Shown: positions 21,700 through 33,550 of the stretch, piece after piece
Numbering within the stretch: position 1 is the stretch's first letter
Layout of the letters: each line of letters begins with the position of its first letter
Source of the DNA: Cristatella mucedo
Lineage: Eukaryota > Bryozoa > Phylactolaemata > Cristatellidae
Assembly (NCBI GenBank): GCA_009760855.2
Contig: WPIO01000034.1
Span: 3,965,001 to 4,027,000 of the forward strand
Length of the DNA: 62,000 nucleotides
Reading direction: 5' to 3'
Program-made: the position numbers and the translations under genes
The notes under the pieces: model-generated
Told to the model about the DNA's origin: nothing
The model's database searches: none
Seen by the model: the letters and a program-made list of their open reading frames with translations, nothing else

Positions 21700-22920
21700 C
21701 TGCTTAAGTATTGTCAGCATAAATGCGATACCCTTTTCTGTGTCACTTGATCATATTTCCCAGAGGTAATTTGTTCGTAGCTGACAATCCGTGACCATGT
21801 CTTTAGTTGGGCACAAGCACCAACATGTGTCATGTCGTTTGGCATTTCTTTCGGCAGCTTTCTTACCGATTTCTGCCCGAGCCAGCAGAAAGCTGCCCCC
21901 TGTCTGGAGCTTTGTTCACGACGGGATGATGCTCCAACAGGTCAGGTCAGTGGTAGAGCCATGATTGACATCTACGGGGGGGGGGGCGAGGCAAGATTGG
22001 CCAAATTGTCGTGTTTGCGGGTCTAGACCCGAGATCAATGAAAATTATAGTGTAAAATCAATGTTTACTTGACATGAACGCTGAATTTTCTCATAAAGTA
22101 GAGTTACGATGTAACTCCGTCACCGATGATATTCGGTGGGCGTATGGATAGGGGGCGGCCCAGATCGCTGCCCGGCTGTAGGGATGGGAAGGGGGGGGGG
22201 CGAATCCCCACCGGCACGCCCCCCGTGCCGCTCTACGTGTGCCTGCCCTGCTGAGCAGGTCGAGGTCGAGGAAGTGAACCAGACCTGAACCTTTTCAGAG
22301 GCATTTCATCACGGGGCGTGCCGGTGCGGCACTGCCTCTTCAAGTCGTTGTTGCCGAAGATACCCGATCGGTTCTCGGGCCTTTGGCCCCCTTCCTTGGG
22401 TCCTCGGCGCTCTCTACGGATTGTGGGATGGCTATGTAAACTGCACAGATTTGCCACCAACTGGTGACCTAGATACGAAATATAAGGTCACGAGACTTAC
22501 TGAGCTGCCTTCAAACTGACCAGCCATAGCGGGCGAGCCGCGACCCCTGCGAGCACGAAGTGCAGGGCGCCTTGCCATTCGGCACGCCCTGCGCTTCCCT
22601 CCAGCGATTAGCAGCCAAGGATTGGTTCAGACGTATCCTTCTCGTGGCCTAATTCCGGACTTCGAGCGGGTGATGAAGCATCCGGTTGCTTTCTTCTGCT
22701 CTTCTGTCTGGTCAAGAAAATCACGCACGCTACTTGGAGGGAGGGCCAGATTGTGGTTCCGCAACATACAAACCTTCGGCCCTAGGTTGAAGGCGAGGCT
22801 CCCAAACCAGTAAATTTCGCCTTGCCGCTCCGCTCCTTACCACCAATACGATAAACTTCCACGAGCTTCCTTGACTATTCCCTTCCTTCACACTGATTGT
22901 GCCCCACATTTATCCTCTCA
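21700..22920. other. No gene recognised; G-runs and one inverted repeat
   Basis: It contains G-runs near 21.98 and 22.19 kb. A 14-bp perfect inverted repeat, CACCGGCACGCCCC, lies at 22209-22222 and 22313-22326. No coding signature. Confidence 0.45.
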
Positions 22921-22921
22921 C

Positions 22922-23150
22922 ACGAGTGAGCCTGTGGACTCGCTTCTCTGAGACTTAGTAGGAATACGATGCTGTACATAAATTCACAGTTCGTTACCTC
23001 TTGGTACACAATTTTTTGTCGTAGAGTGTGCCTGTGGACTCGCTTCGCTGAGCGTGACACAAATGAGCCATCTTGCCTCGAGACGGATGGAAGGATGGAC
23101 TTTTTAGCTTTAAGCTTTAGGAATACGTCGAGTGAGCCTGTGGACTCACT

Positions 23151-23152
<2 letters not shown>
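22922..23152. repeat. Three spaced copies of an 18-nt motif
   Basis: GAGTGAGCCTGTGGACTC, or GAGTGTGCC... in the middle copy, occurs near 22925, 23025 and 23132 at roughly 103-bp spacing. The motif ends are self-complementary (GAGT/ACTC). The intervening sequence is poorly conserved. Confidence 0.7.

Positions 23153-23153
<1 letters not shown>

Positions 23154-23226
<73 letters not shown>
23154..23226. repeat. (TA)n microsatellite
   Basis: About 73 nt of uninterrupted TA. It accounts for the YIYI repeats in the frames on both strands. Confidence 0.98.
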
Positions 23227-23229
<3 letters not shown>

Positions 23230-23230
<1 letters not shown>

Positions 23231-24285
23231 CCCATATATGCGTTAGTGACGGACGGACGGACTTTCTGGTTTTAATTAATAGGGATCCGTGAGGGACTGG
23301 GGAGCGTCTCTGCGTAGTCACCACGTGCTGAGCTTCGCTTGAGCCGGCGGCTGGCGGTCAGGCCCTATGTCTGCCCCATGTAGGGCATCGCCCTATGGAA
23401 ATGATTTTGGGACGATGACCGCTGGGCGGAGAGACCTTATGCCCTGCGGTGGAGGAGGCTAGCGTGACAGCACAGGGTGCGCTTATGCCTGTCGCTAGCC
23501 TTTGACTTAGTTCTGAGACGGAAGATTGCTCGGAGAGCAGGACTCCATGAGCTCCGCTTTGCTTCACGGACGGCTAACTGCTAGGCAGAAAAGCACCTCG
23601 GCCGTCGAGCGACGACAGTGGGAGGGGCAGCAGCTTGGTTTATGCCGAATTTAACGCTCGAAGTTGGCCGGGGGCTACGTTCTGTCCAAACCGTGTAAGA
23701 ACGAAGCGATGGTTCACCCGCAGTCAGCCGCCAGTCAGCTATCCAATGACCTGCTGGATTTGAGTCTTCGCCACGAACGAAGCTGAGCAGGCACTGACAT
23801 CGTCTACCGGCAAGAAGGCTCGACTAGCTCAGAGGGCGGGCTTCGGATACGTTCGCGTTTAAGCACACGTGATTAGAGTTATGAGCGCCCGTTTTTCCGA
23901 TTAGTAGGGATCGTTCCCATGTCGGAAATTTGATTTCTCGCCGTTTGTGTACCGATTATCTTATGAAAGGAGGATCGTTACAGGATACGGAGCAGCCCTT
24001 CAGTGGCGATTGGTGGCGATTGGTGGCGATAGGGTTCTGCAGAGGCCACTGAGAACTTGAACCGGCGCCAGCTGTCCTTGCTCAAGGTCAAGGCTAATTA
24101 TTTAGCCCTGATGTCTACGCAAGTAATGCCTCGAGTACAGAAACCGTGTCTCCCCTGTAGTTGCGTCCTGCATGCTAGACCTGGTGTTTGTCGAGGGGCG
24201 TGTTAGCGATTAGCGTGGGGGTAAGATCACGCCAGACTCGAAGCGACACTGTCGGCTAAAATTACAGAAAATTATTGAATTGAGC
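23230..24285. other. No gene recognised
   Basis: It has a short direct repeat, gtggcgattg, three times near 24005-24030. Otherwise no supported feature. Confidence 0.4.
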
Positions 24286-24289
24286 TTCT

Positions 24290-24372
24290 TAATAATAATA
24301 ATAATAATTTCCATTAGTAATTATTATATTATATTGTATATGATAGCATTATTACTAGTATTATTATTATCG
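24290..24372. repeat. AT-rich trinucleotide (AAT/ATT) patch
   Basis: It holds taataataataataa, then tattattattat. It may be the remains of LINE tails, but no adjoining tail stem was recognised. Confidence 0.6.
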
Positions 24373-24910
24373 TAGCCACGCTGTCGGCTTGCGACTCAAT
24401 TTACGGCATAATGCCTTATTCATGCTTGGTAACTCGGTGCTCGCGAAAGAGAACTCACGACCCCACGGTTGGTAGGAAAGCGCCAGAGGCTTGCTGCGGG
24501 CATTCAGAAACTACGCCGCTTGGCCGGCTCCGAAATACGCCCCCACCCCTCCGACCCGAGGGCTCGGCGATATATCCTGACCTAGCACGCACCGTGTCGA
24601 GTTCTGGGGGCAAGAGTTGGAGGAAGCCGGTAAGGTCGCCCGATGTAGCCGGGAAGGTTCGTCAAAGAAAAATCAATTAGTGAGAGCGTAGCAATCCCAA
24701 GTTTGTGAAGAGGCGACCAAAAACCTTGCAGGCGTATTCATCGAGCGTGTGGCGTCGTCGTTCGTACGGATCCGAAAGCGATTGCACAGCTTGCGTGTAC
24801 GTAATGCATCCGAGAGCGATCCTGATTTCCAGTTGCAATTTTCCAATTTGAATGTAAACCTTTCAAGTGCTTGACGCCGGGGATCGTTGCTGTGAGAAAG
24901 TTTTTGGCTC
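24373..24910. other. No gene recognised
   Basis: No domain-bearing frame. Confidence 0.4.
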
Positions 24911-24996
24911 TGAGCTGCTCCGCTCTGCTCAGCTCTGCTCCACTCTGCTCCACTCTGCTCAGATCTGCTCAGATCTGCTCCGCTCTGCTCCACTCT
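24911..24996. repeat. 10-bp tandem array (CTCTGCTCNN type)
   Basis: About nine units of variants of gctctgctcc, with two gatctgctca units in the middle. The minus-strand frames rich in EQSGAEL repeats are its translation, not a gene. Confidence 0.92.
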
Positions 24997-25582
24997 CCAT
25001 GCTCCTCCAGTGGAAACTCGGTGCCTACGCTCGACCGGCCGATTCGCTGAGTAGGACCGGATGGAGGCTATGGCCGACCTGCGACGTCACACACCACACT
25101 TGAGGATGCCTGACACGGTGAAGACTGTAAATACATAGTAAAGGAATCGCTTAGCTGTCAGAATTTAATTTTTCCAACGGAGATCTTTCTGGACGCGCTG
25201 TCGTTCAGCCTGAATCAAGTCACCTGACTGTATCGCCGCCGCCCTTTAGCCCAATCTTCGGGAGTAAACTAACTAGTAGGCATATACCAGGACGTGGAAA
25301 TTCTAGAATTACTAGTGCTTCGCCCGTCAATAATGCCGGGCCAGTTGTTCATCGGGCGATACGTCGCACTTGGCATTTCCTCGAAGGTTGCTGTCGTTAT
25401 TCTGCGTAACTCTTTCGTTACTCACGTCATATTTCGCGGGAAGATTCTGAAAGACTCGAGAACTTTTGGGGCCGCTCATACCCGCCTGAGCTTTACTACA
25501 ACAGACGATGTGTGCCTGGCGGAAAAACGGGACTTCACTCCCGACTTTAGGGTTGGCGAGCTCGGCTGGGTTGCCATGCTAG
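24997..25582. other. No gene recognised
   Basis: The frame at 25.3-25.6 kb (115 codons) has no recognisable domain. Confidence 0.4.
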
Positions 25583-25740
25583 GTAAGGTGCTTGCTCTTC
25601 ACGACCCGGGTCGTAGGTTCGAGAGAGGCATTTGTAGGTAATTCCTTCATTCGCTGGGCGATCATTCGCTGGGCGATCCTCCTTTGCCCAGCGAAAGCGG
25701 CGGCGATGGCCGTCAAAGCCCTTGGCCACCATGCAAACGA
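25583..25740 (+). repeat. tRNA-derived SINE, long-tail subfamily (copy 4)
   Basis: ggtaaggtgcttgctctt and taggttcgagag correspond to the A- and B-box regions of the other copies. The body ends with ggcgatggccgtcaaagc. It contains an internal duplication, cattcgctgggcgatc twice at about 25650-25675. Confidence 0.68.
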
Positions 25741-25744
25741 CACT

Positions 25745-26880
25745 CTCGAGTCGGATTAACCTGACCAAGCTCCGCTGGATCGCAGAAATCGTGGAAGCGA
25801 GGCTGGATAATGCGGAAGCCACGCCCTCGGAGCCGAGTCTCGCAGCTTTGCTGGAGCTCGCTGCAGTTTGATTCGCACAGCAGAGAGCCAGCCGATGCCC
25901 AACACCAAATAGTTTATTACCACGCACGGAGCCGAAGGGCGCACGGCTCTCTTTGGCCCCCTTCGCCCACTCGAGTGCCACTGCTGCGGTCCCCAGGTCG
26001 ACCCCGACGATTAATCGAGGAGGACCAAAACTATGCACCGGTCGACCTTGATGGTGAATCTACCACAGCTGTCCACCGACGGGTTACCGGCCTCTGTCCA
26101 CGCCACATCGCAGGCGGACCGAAGCTGCGCACCGGCTCTCGGTGGTGCTTCTAACCGCTCGCCATCATCGGATCATCAGAGGAGCCTGCATACAATTGAA
26201 CTACACGCGCGAAGCTAGGCTGCCCCCGAAGAAGATTGCTCGGAGAGATTGTGCAGGCGGTGGCTAAAGCGAAAGCGCCGGCGGCGGCACAAGCGAAAGC
26301 GGCGGCACAAGCGAAGCGAGCGACTCGAGTCGCAAGCGGGGCGCGGCGATCGGCCCGCGGTGGCGGCGGCCCCATCGGCCGCGTGACTCGCTCGTGAACG
26401 CCACCCTCGCCGACGTCTCCGGCTCGAACGTGGGATCGAAGGGCGACGGGCGAGGCGGGCACTTTCCCAAATCGAGCGAGAGGGCGAGCCCCCTTTCGAA
26501 ATCCGGCACTCGATTAGGCCGAATTATACGAGACCGGCATTGTCCTTCGACGGCGACTGGATTTTCGTCGGCTCCGAGGCTGACGTGCGTGCGCGCTGAC
26601 GTGCGGTTATCCGTGCGACGACGACGGTGCTGCTCCACTGAGCACGGGCGGCGCCGGCCGCGAGCGCTGTCCGCCCCGACTCGAGCTCGGCCGCTCCTTC
26701 GGAGCTGCGACGGCGGTGTAGTTAGATAGCTAGTTTCGTCATCGTTGGCCGCCGCCGCAGCTCCGAAGGTGTTTCGATCGTGCATTGGGACCGGGGCCGG
26801 TTCGAGTGCGTGGTTTATTGGCTGGGTGTGCCGCAGTGTGCCGCTAGCTGCCTGGCTTTGGCCCTGCGAGTGTACGGGGG
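25745..26880. other. GC- and CpG-rich stretch without a recognised gene
   Basis: A GC-rich block with many CpG pairs (strongest at about 26.25-26.75 kb). Overlapping frames on both strands are the expected result of high GC and show no domains. It could be a CpG-rich promoter, but no partner exon was identified. Confidence 0.4.
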
Positions 26881-26884
26881 GGGA

Positions 26885-27140
26885 GGGCGACAGAGTGCCC
26901 GGGGCTGTCTCGCTGCCAGCCGTCTCGAGGACAGAAGCTTTTTGTGTCACTTGGAAATAAAGCCGTTCGTTACTATAGTTATAGTAGGCCCGATGAGCGC
27001 TAAGTTAGAATGATCGGCGGCAGTGCTTGAGAGGAAGAGCTCGCCAGACGGCTTTGCGGCGATGCCGGGAATACTAAGCCATCTCGAGGAGAGATGCTTT
27101 CTGCATCGCTGTGAAATAAAGCCGTTTTTACTATAGGCTC
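26885..27140 (+). repeat. Dispersed repeat units A and B carrying AATAAA
   Basis: Unit A (about 26917-27079) reads gccgtctcgagga, then ttggaaataaagccgtt, ttactata, then gagaggaagagc and gccgggaatactaag. It is directly followed by a shorter unit B starting gccatctcgaggagagatgc, with gaaataaagccgtttttact. A related unit is at 48.2 kb. Each carries AATAAA, so they may supply polyadenylation sites. No terminal inverted repeats or coding sequence were seen. Confidence 0.65.
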
Positions 27141-27450
27141 GCGTGCGTGAGAGAGAAAGAAGCAGGACTCGCTGTGCCCTCTCTCTTTCGCTCTTGCTGC
27201 AGCGAGAGCGAGGCGGACGGGTGCTGTCTGCAGGAAATCGCCTCGGCAATTCGGTCAGTCTCTTGAATTTTGCGTCGTAATCGGTGAGCCGCCTAGCCGT
27301 TAGCTGGATAGGGATTAATGCGGAGAGACTGCCCTACCGGCGGGCTACAAAGCCGAGCCCGACCGGCAGTTCGCATAGGGTCTACTGCAGGACGTCGAAG
27401 AGACGTCATCTTTGGCTGTGTCCTTCGATCTCGTCATTGGACCACCAAGA

Positions 27451-27558
<108 letters not shown>

Positions 27559-27559
27559 A

Positions 27560-28110
27560 TCCACCGAGTTCGGTTTCGCATGCGATGCGTTCATTCAAAG
27601 ACACGCCCCACCCATTTTCAGCCTCCAGCCCTGACGTCGCCTCCCGGCATCCATCCGCATGCTCCCTCCGAGGGCTTTGTTCCTCGTTCTTTTTTGGCAT
27701 ATACCGCAAACATTTGAATGGCGCGCTCGACTCGCTCGCGTCAGCGCTCCCGTCGTTCGCCCGACCACGCATGGCCGCCTCGAGCAAGCGCACACGTCCA
27801 GTATTTCTCCTCGCCTCGTCCTTCCAGCACCCTTTCAAGCAGCTTTCGAGCCATTCAATTCTCGGTCGCGTCTCTCTTCGCCAGCTGTGGGCCCCTCTGA
27901 AACAGTTCCGCAAGGATTAGGCGGAGGCAGGTCGAGTCGAGCTGCGCGTGCCAAATAAGTAAGCGAAGAATGACAGTGAAAAGGGGATCGACATTGAACG
28001 CCGCTCTCGGCTCTCGGTACACTTGAATGGAAAATATCTTGCCCGCACGCGCACATAGGATGACCTTTTCCAAGTGGAAGTCTACGCGGCCATGAGAGAG
28101 TCGGCTTCGA
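27560..28110. other. No gene recognised
   Basis: Overlapping frames on both strands without domain content. Confidence 0.4.
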
Positions 28111-28114
28111 AGCC

Positions 28115-28720
28115 CAGTCGGCCCACTTTCACCTACCTCGCCACTGCAAACATTCGGGCTTGCTTGGATAAGGACACTGCGGCCGATGTTACGTTTGCAG
28201 GCGGAGGACACCAGCAGTCTATGGAATGGGCCTTCTACATGACTTTAGATTCGTGCCAGCCTCCAGCATGCTTATTGCGCCGCTCCCCGGCGTAGCAATT
28301 CCCCAGTGGTGTAATTCGAAGACCCCGAGGTGTAATCTTCGGGCAAGCGCTGATGCACTACATAAAAGTAAGTAAGTTAATAAGATAGAACAGATATAAC
28401 ACATAGTATAGTAACTATGCAAACACAGCAGCCAAGATGGTCCAATCATTCGTGACTGATTTTTTTTTTACTCTGGACCTCTGTAACTCACTGCGTACTC
28501 GACAACCTACGCTGGGCTGGCTGCGTATCGAGGAGCTGCGTACCGACGTCGTACGATCATTTCGCTAACTGCTGGCTCCCTGCAATTTCCTGACCGGCTT
28601 GCCACCCTCAACTGGTTTCCCATCAGGCCTTCCGTCACACCACTCGCTCTTCCGATTCTGGTTGATAATTCGTGCCCCTAACAAACTTCAAATCTCCCGG
28701 ATACCGTGCCTTCAGTTACT
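28115..28720 (+). repeat. Eroded LINE A pieces
   Basis: NIRACLDKDT-type codons are at about 28150-28180. A second eroded run begins near 28435 (KMVQSFVTD, then LDLCNSL) and continues with broken sequence to about 28720. Both match the LINE A region just before the C-terminal ORF part, with a non-matching gap between them. Confidence 0.6.
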
Positions 28721-28744
28721 AACGACAGAGCTGTCTCCCACAGT

Positions 28745-29435
28745 GGCTTGTAAAAAATGTAACTAGCTCTTTAGTTCTGTCTCGGCTTGATTATTGTAAT
28801 TCCCTTTTGGCTGGGCAACCAAAGAAAGCTATTATGCCACTACAGCGGACTATGAATATGGCTGCAAGGCTGGTCTTCAAGTCCCAGCGGTTTGAGCACG
28901 TGTCACCCTTGCTGAAAGAGCTAGGATGGTTGCCGGTTGAGCAAAGGATACAGAGCAAAGTTCTTACGCTGACCCACAAGGCCCGCCACGGCTTAGCTCT
29001 TTCGTACCTAGCTGAACTGCTGCATCAGTTTCATCCTGTTCGTGCCCTCAGGTCCTGTGTGGACAATAAATTAGCTGTCCCATTCCTCCGCTTAAAGGCA
29101 GTTGGCGACAGAAGCTTTAGCTCTGCAGGTCCTAGACTGTGGAGCTCGCTTCCACAATTCTTACGCAACGACAACTATTCTCCGACTGCCGACTATGGCA
29201 CATCTTTTTCAGCGGTCCTGAACTGCTACTTCTATGCTGCTCACTACCTCAACTGCTCTCCTAACTCTGCTATGCTTACCACTTTCTCTTTGTTGCGTGA
29301 GACGAAGTCTGTTGGCTACCGAATGCGTACCGAAAGCCGCTTAGGCTGTGAGTGCGCTATACAAAACTCTCCTGCGTAACACCCACATGGTCTTTATGAC
29401 TTTGTGGAGTTACTGACGGAGATACATTACATATC
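28745..29435 (+). repeat. LINE B 3' portion with open ORF
   Basis: The frame at 28807-29379 (190 codons) encodes the C-terminal part of the LINE B ORF: AIMPLQRTMNMAARLVFKSQ, SPLLKELGWLPVEQR, SAGPRLWSSLPQFLRND, ending RTESRLGCECAIQNSPA. The 3' UTR runs through ctttgtggagttactgacg to acattacat near 29429. There is no RT catalytic core in this copy. Confidence 0.88.
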
Positions 29436-29439
29436 AGGT

Positions 29440-29895
29440 CATCCGCTAATTGGGCTACATTCAAAAAGAAGCTGAACAAAGTCGATCTGCCCCATACAGC
29501 CTTTACTCCGTCCAATTGAATTGTCTTTTTACGCGGCCGTGCTTTAAGAAACTTTGCCCACGTCATGACTTTAGGCAGCAGCGACATGCCTTTGCAAGGC
29601 TTCTCAGCCTTTAACCGTCTTTCTTCCTTCCTTTGAGCATTGCTAATCTGTGCATTGTTGAGCAAGTTTTACTAATCTGTCTGAAGTCTGAATAGCCAGC
29701 TTCCGCGAGCCTGTTGTGGGCTTTGGCACGCTTCTCTTAACATAGCTGCCCGCTTATGCATGCTTTCCCAATACAGGACACCTACCTTACTTTTCATCAA
29801 GAATAGGTTATTGCTTCTTTTGCAGGGAGTTGTCAAGCGACCGATTAGAGTTTAAGCTCTCTTAGGGTGCTAAGCAAAAGATTTATTCTTAGTAT
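29440..29895 (+). repeat. Diverged LINE A-like 3' end
   Basis: It starts with ctacattcaaaaagaagctg, resembling the last LINE A codons, and ends with a tail-like gattagagtttaagctctct followed by tagggtgct. Heavily eroded. Confidence 0.5.
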
Positions 29896-30149
29896 TAATT
29901 TCTGTGGCCCAAATAGGAAGAAGATGTCTCATCTCCTGAAGATGGCGACGAGAGATGTCAAATGTCTGTATACCTCATAGAGAAAAGTAGCCCTTACCGA
30001 AAGTTGACAAATCCATGCCACATTTCCTCGAGTTTTCTCAATTAGCCAAAACTTTAATCAGTGTGCTACCTCAATAAACTGCCTACCACGATTACTTAGT
30101 GCTAACGGAATCTAATATCGTTGCATAAATATCATAGTAATTATTTTCT

Positions 30150-31573
30150 TAGCCTCAGGTCTTGTCCTTGCACCTTTCAAAAAGGCCGTGGTTAGTCCTC
30201 TAATTAGGAAAGCAGCACTTGACCAAGAGAACTAGAGCAACTTTTGCCCAGTCTCCCTACTGTCATTCCTATCAAAGACCCTGGAAATAGTAGTGGCAGA
30301 CCACTACATACTTGCGTTGAAACTTTAACCAGAACTAGGTTTCATTCTGATTTTTCAGCTAATCGCTCCACCGAGTCACCATAGTTTCGGAGGTATAGCG
30401 ACCTTCTCAGGACTGCAGACTTAAGCAAAGGCTCCCTTATTGTTCAGCTCGCGATCTTTCAGCAGAATTTGATACTATTGATCACCTCTCTTTCTCGAGC
30501 GCCTCCCTTCTAGTCTGGGCAGCGCTGGCACTGTACTGCAATGGTTTAGATCCTATCTCAGCGGGAGGCTCTAGATTATTGACGTAAGTGGACAAAGATC
30601 ATCAGAGGAAACACTAAAGTACGAAGTATCTCAGGGCTCTGTGCTTGGTCGGTTTCTTCTCATAATTTGTTAAGATATATTCAAGCACAAGCTAGTCTTT
30701 CACTTTTATGCCGATGTCGTACAGCTGTACTTATGCTTTGATCCCTCCCAGATTTCCAGCACGTCAAGCCATCTCAACTTCCTTACTTGCATGCATTGCT
30801 GATATCCGCACATACAGTGTAGATGGCAGAAAACTTTCTAAAGATTAATGACAATAAAACCAACTAATTATTTATGGGCAAACTATGTGAGACTCAGAAA
30901 GTATAAAGCTTAACGCTCAAAATCTGCTCAACCAGCATATTTCAGGTAAAATCTTAATGAAATCTAGGTGGCTGTTTTAAAATGACCTTTCGCTAGACAA
31001 TCACATCAACTCCACCGTCAAGTCGGCCTATCTTGAGCTACGTATTACAGGTGTATTGCGAAATTCGGACTTGCTTAGAAAGGGATATCACATCCAAGTT
31101 GGTCCATGCATTTATTATATCCCGTCTCGACTTCTTTAATTCACTGCAAGCTAGTCTGCTGGCATATGCCAGGAGGCGCTTACAGTCGTTGGCAAAACTC
31201 CGAAGCAAGGCTTGTCTGTTGTGAGCCCCGCAGTTCCCACATTACACCACTTCCTACCGACCTGCACAGGCTCCCAATCAAGCCGCGAATCGATTGCAAC
31301 GTTTTTCCCTCACGTTTAGGTTCCTTAATTATCTGTCTCAATTCTACATCTCAGATATTCTTCCAAACCACGCTAGGCAGTGTACCACCTGCTCTTCTGA
31401 CTCAAATTGCTTGCATATGCTTCGAACAAACCTCAAATCCTTTGGAGCCCTACCTTTAGTTCCTATGCTACCAAAGCTACTCGCTTCCGACTTAATTATG
31501 TACCTATTCGTTACAGCATTTGCTAGATCTTTGTGAATGTCCTGTGTGTGCTTAAGGGTGCTGAGACTATGCA
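30150..31573 (+). repeat. LINE A reverse-transcriptase copy, 5' part of a split element
   Basis: Broken frames preserve the RT order: VLAPFKKAVVSPLIRKAAL (30.17 kb), FDTIDH (30.47 kb), QGSVLG (30.63 kb), a YADV variant of YADD near 30.71 kb (the second catalytic Asp is lost), DNKTN (30.85 kb), then the C-terminal region to about 31530. Many stops and frameshifts. At 31573 it is cut by an inverted LINE B copy, and its tail resumes at about 32068. Confidence 0.85.
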
Positions 31574-32066
31574 TGTAATGTAATGTAATGTATCTCAGTC
31601 TGTAACTCCACAAAGCCATAAAGACTACGCGGGTGTTATGCAGGCGAGTTTCGTATAACGCACTCTCAGTCTAAGCGGCTTTTGGTACGCATTTGGTAGC
31701 CAACAGACTTCGTCTCACGTAACAAAGAGAAAGCGGGAAGCACAGCCGAGTCAGGAGAGCAATTGAGGTAGTGAGTAGAATGGAAGTAGCAGCTCAGGAC
31801 CGCTGAAAAGGATGAGCTATAATCGGCAGCAGGAGAGTAGTTGTCGTTGCGTAAGAGTTGTGTAAGCGAGTTCCACAGTCTAGGACCTGCAGAGCTCAAG
31901 CTTCTGTCACCAACGGTCTTTAAGCGGAGGAATACAACGGCTAATTTATTTTAATACAGGAGCTGAGGGTGCGAAGAGGCTGAAACTGGTACAGCAGTTC
32001 AGCTAAGTACGAAGGAGTCAAGCCGTGGCGGGTCTTGGGGATCAGCGTGAGAACTTTGCTCAGTAT
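31574..32066 (-). repeat. LINE B copy inserted into LINE A, minus strand
   Basis: Its 3' end on the minus strand is a (TTACA)n-like run (tgtaatgtaatgtaatgta on + at 31575-31593), then ctgagactgag-like UTR and the frame SSAGPRLWNSLTQLLRNDNY at 31666-31899. The element is 5'-truncated near 32066. LINE A sequence flanks both sides in the same orientation. Confidence 0.8.
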
Positions 32067-32212
32067 CCTACCACAAACCATATTAGGCATGTTGACACTG
32101 TGCATGTTGCCAGTAGCCATATAACAAAGTTTCCTGCACAGCATATATAAAGTGCCTAGAAAGAGATTGTTCTCTGAGGCTTTATACACATTATATTATT
32201 ATTATTATTACT
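32067..32212 (+). repeat. LINE A 3' UTR and tail, continuation after the LINE B insertion
   Basis: ccacaaaccatattaggcat and ttgacactgtgcatg match the LINE A 3' UTR exactly where the part before 31573 stops, missing only a few bases. It runs to the aagtgcctagaaagagattg tail and an ATT array. Confidence 0.8.
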
Positions 32213-33505
32213 ATAGTGTTCTCGGAAAGAGCCTCTCCGAACGGTCATCGGAATAATGTTATGCTTTTGAAAGTAAAACTCTGCAAGCGATGGAAGCTCT
32301 TTCAGCAAAAGATGCCTGGAAAATGTAGCGACTCGATGAAATTTTTAGATTACGAGCCGTATGGCAAACAAGTGGCACTTTCATGAGTAGCACTAGTGAT
32401 GCACAGATCAGTAAAGACGCACAATTATCTAGGTGACTAAACTAGCTGGACCTTTAGACTACTGCTACGAATGAAAGTATCAGTTGCCTGAGAGCTTTCA
32501 TTAATGTCGGGCCTAAGTTCAACAGAAAAATCCCGAGGTGAGCAGAAAATCTTGTTGGAAACAGCGGCAATCAAGGTCGCAGTCGCAGGAGCACAGTAAG
32601 ATTAGCTCGTGCTTTAATTTTGCTCTTTAAATCACACCTCCTGCAGCATTTAATGTGCGAGCGGCTAAAGAACGCAGTCCAGTCTCGACCCGGAATCGGA
32701 CATCGTCGTAGTTACGGGTACCACAAAGTACCCATTTTAACTTATTTTCTTCTCTAGCTTTCCAATCCGCGGCCCATCGACCGTGGCCATCTCATCTGGT
32801 GCATCGCCCGTGATGGCCACCGTTAGCTCATTAGCAACGAAGATGAGGGCCGGCCTTTTTCGGGCGAAAGATTATTCGGGGCTAGCCGACCCATCTCTAG
32901 AATCGCGGACTGCTTATCGCGACGGCTAGCTAAGGACGCACGGCCACTGCTCCTTGTAGTCTCAACTCTTGCTCCTCGTAGTCTCAACTGCTGCTACTTC
33001 TTTAGCTGGGCTGTCGTGAAGGAGTGTTGCGAAACCGATGCGGCCGAATCTGGCTGCTACGTTAGTCTGGTCTTGAGAGTCAAAATGCAAATCAGCCACG
33101 TGGCCACTTCGATAAAGGAGCGATGATGACTCTCAGTGAAAAGCCACTGCAAGTCTAAACTCTCAGTAACGATGTGCTTGCCAGCATGGCTCAGCTGCTT
33201 CTTGCCTAGTTAGGCTGCAACTCAGCTAAGGCCTTTCGCCCTCGGGTAATCTCGCGACGTTAAATTAGCTATTCTTTTCTTTCTTTCAAAACTGCTGGGG
33301 GGTGGATTTGGTCTACTTTTCCTAGATATTGTGGAGCTCACTTCCACGATGAACTTACTCACTTCCACGATGAACTTACTCCAACAAGAATGATCAGCAG
33401 ACGATCAGTGTGCACTCACGTGCTCACACACGCACGTACGAACACACAAGCATACCCGTGTGCCTACGTCTACGTGTGCGTGCTACTTAGCAGCATAAGG
33501 ATTTC
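32213..33505. other. No gene recognised; small direct duplications
   Basis: It contains two near-copies of a 24-nt segment (tgctcctcgtagtctcaact type) near 32950-32990 and a duplicated cacttccacgatgaacttac near 33350-33380. No domain-bearing frame. Confidence 0.5.
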
Positions 33506-33510
33506 AGGGA

Positions 33511-33550
33511 TATATATATACATATATGTGTGTGTGTGTGTGTGTGTGTG
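33511..33550. repeat. (TA)n then (TG)n microsatellite
   Basis: tatatatatacatata is followed by about 24 nt of TG repeats. Confidence 0.95.

Noticed and set aside
26264-26950. 228-codon minus-strand frame in the GC-rich block
   Set aside because: Low-complexity Arg/Pro/Ser composition, no domain, and equally long frames overlap it on the other strand.
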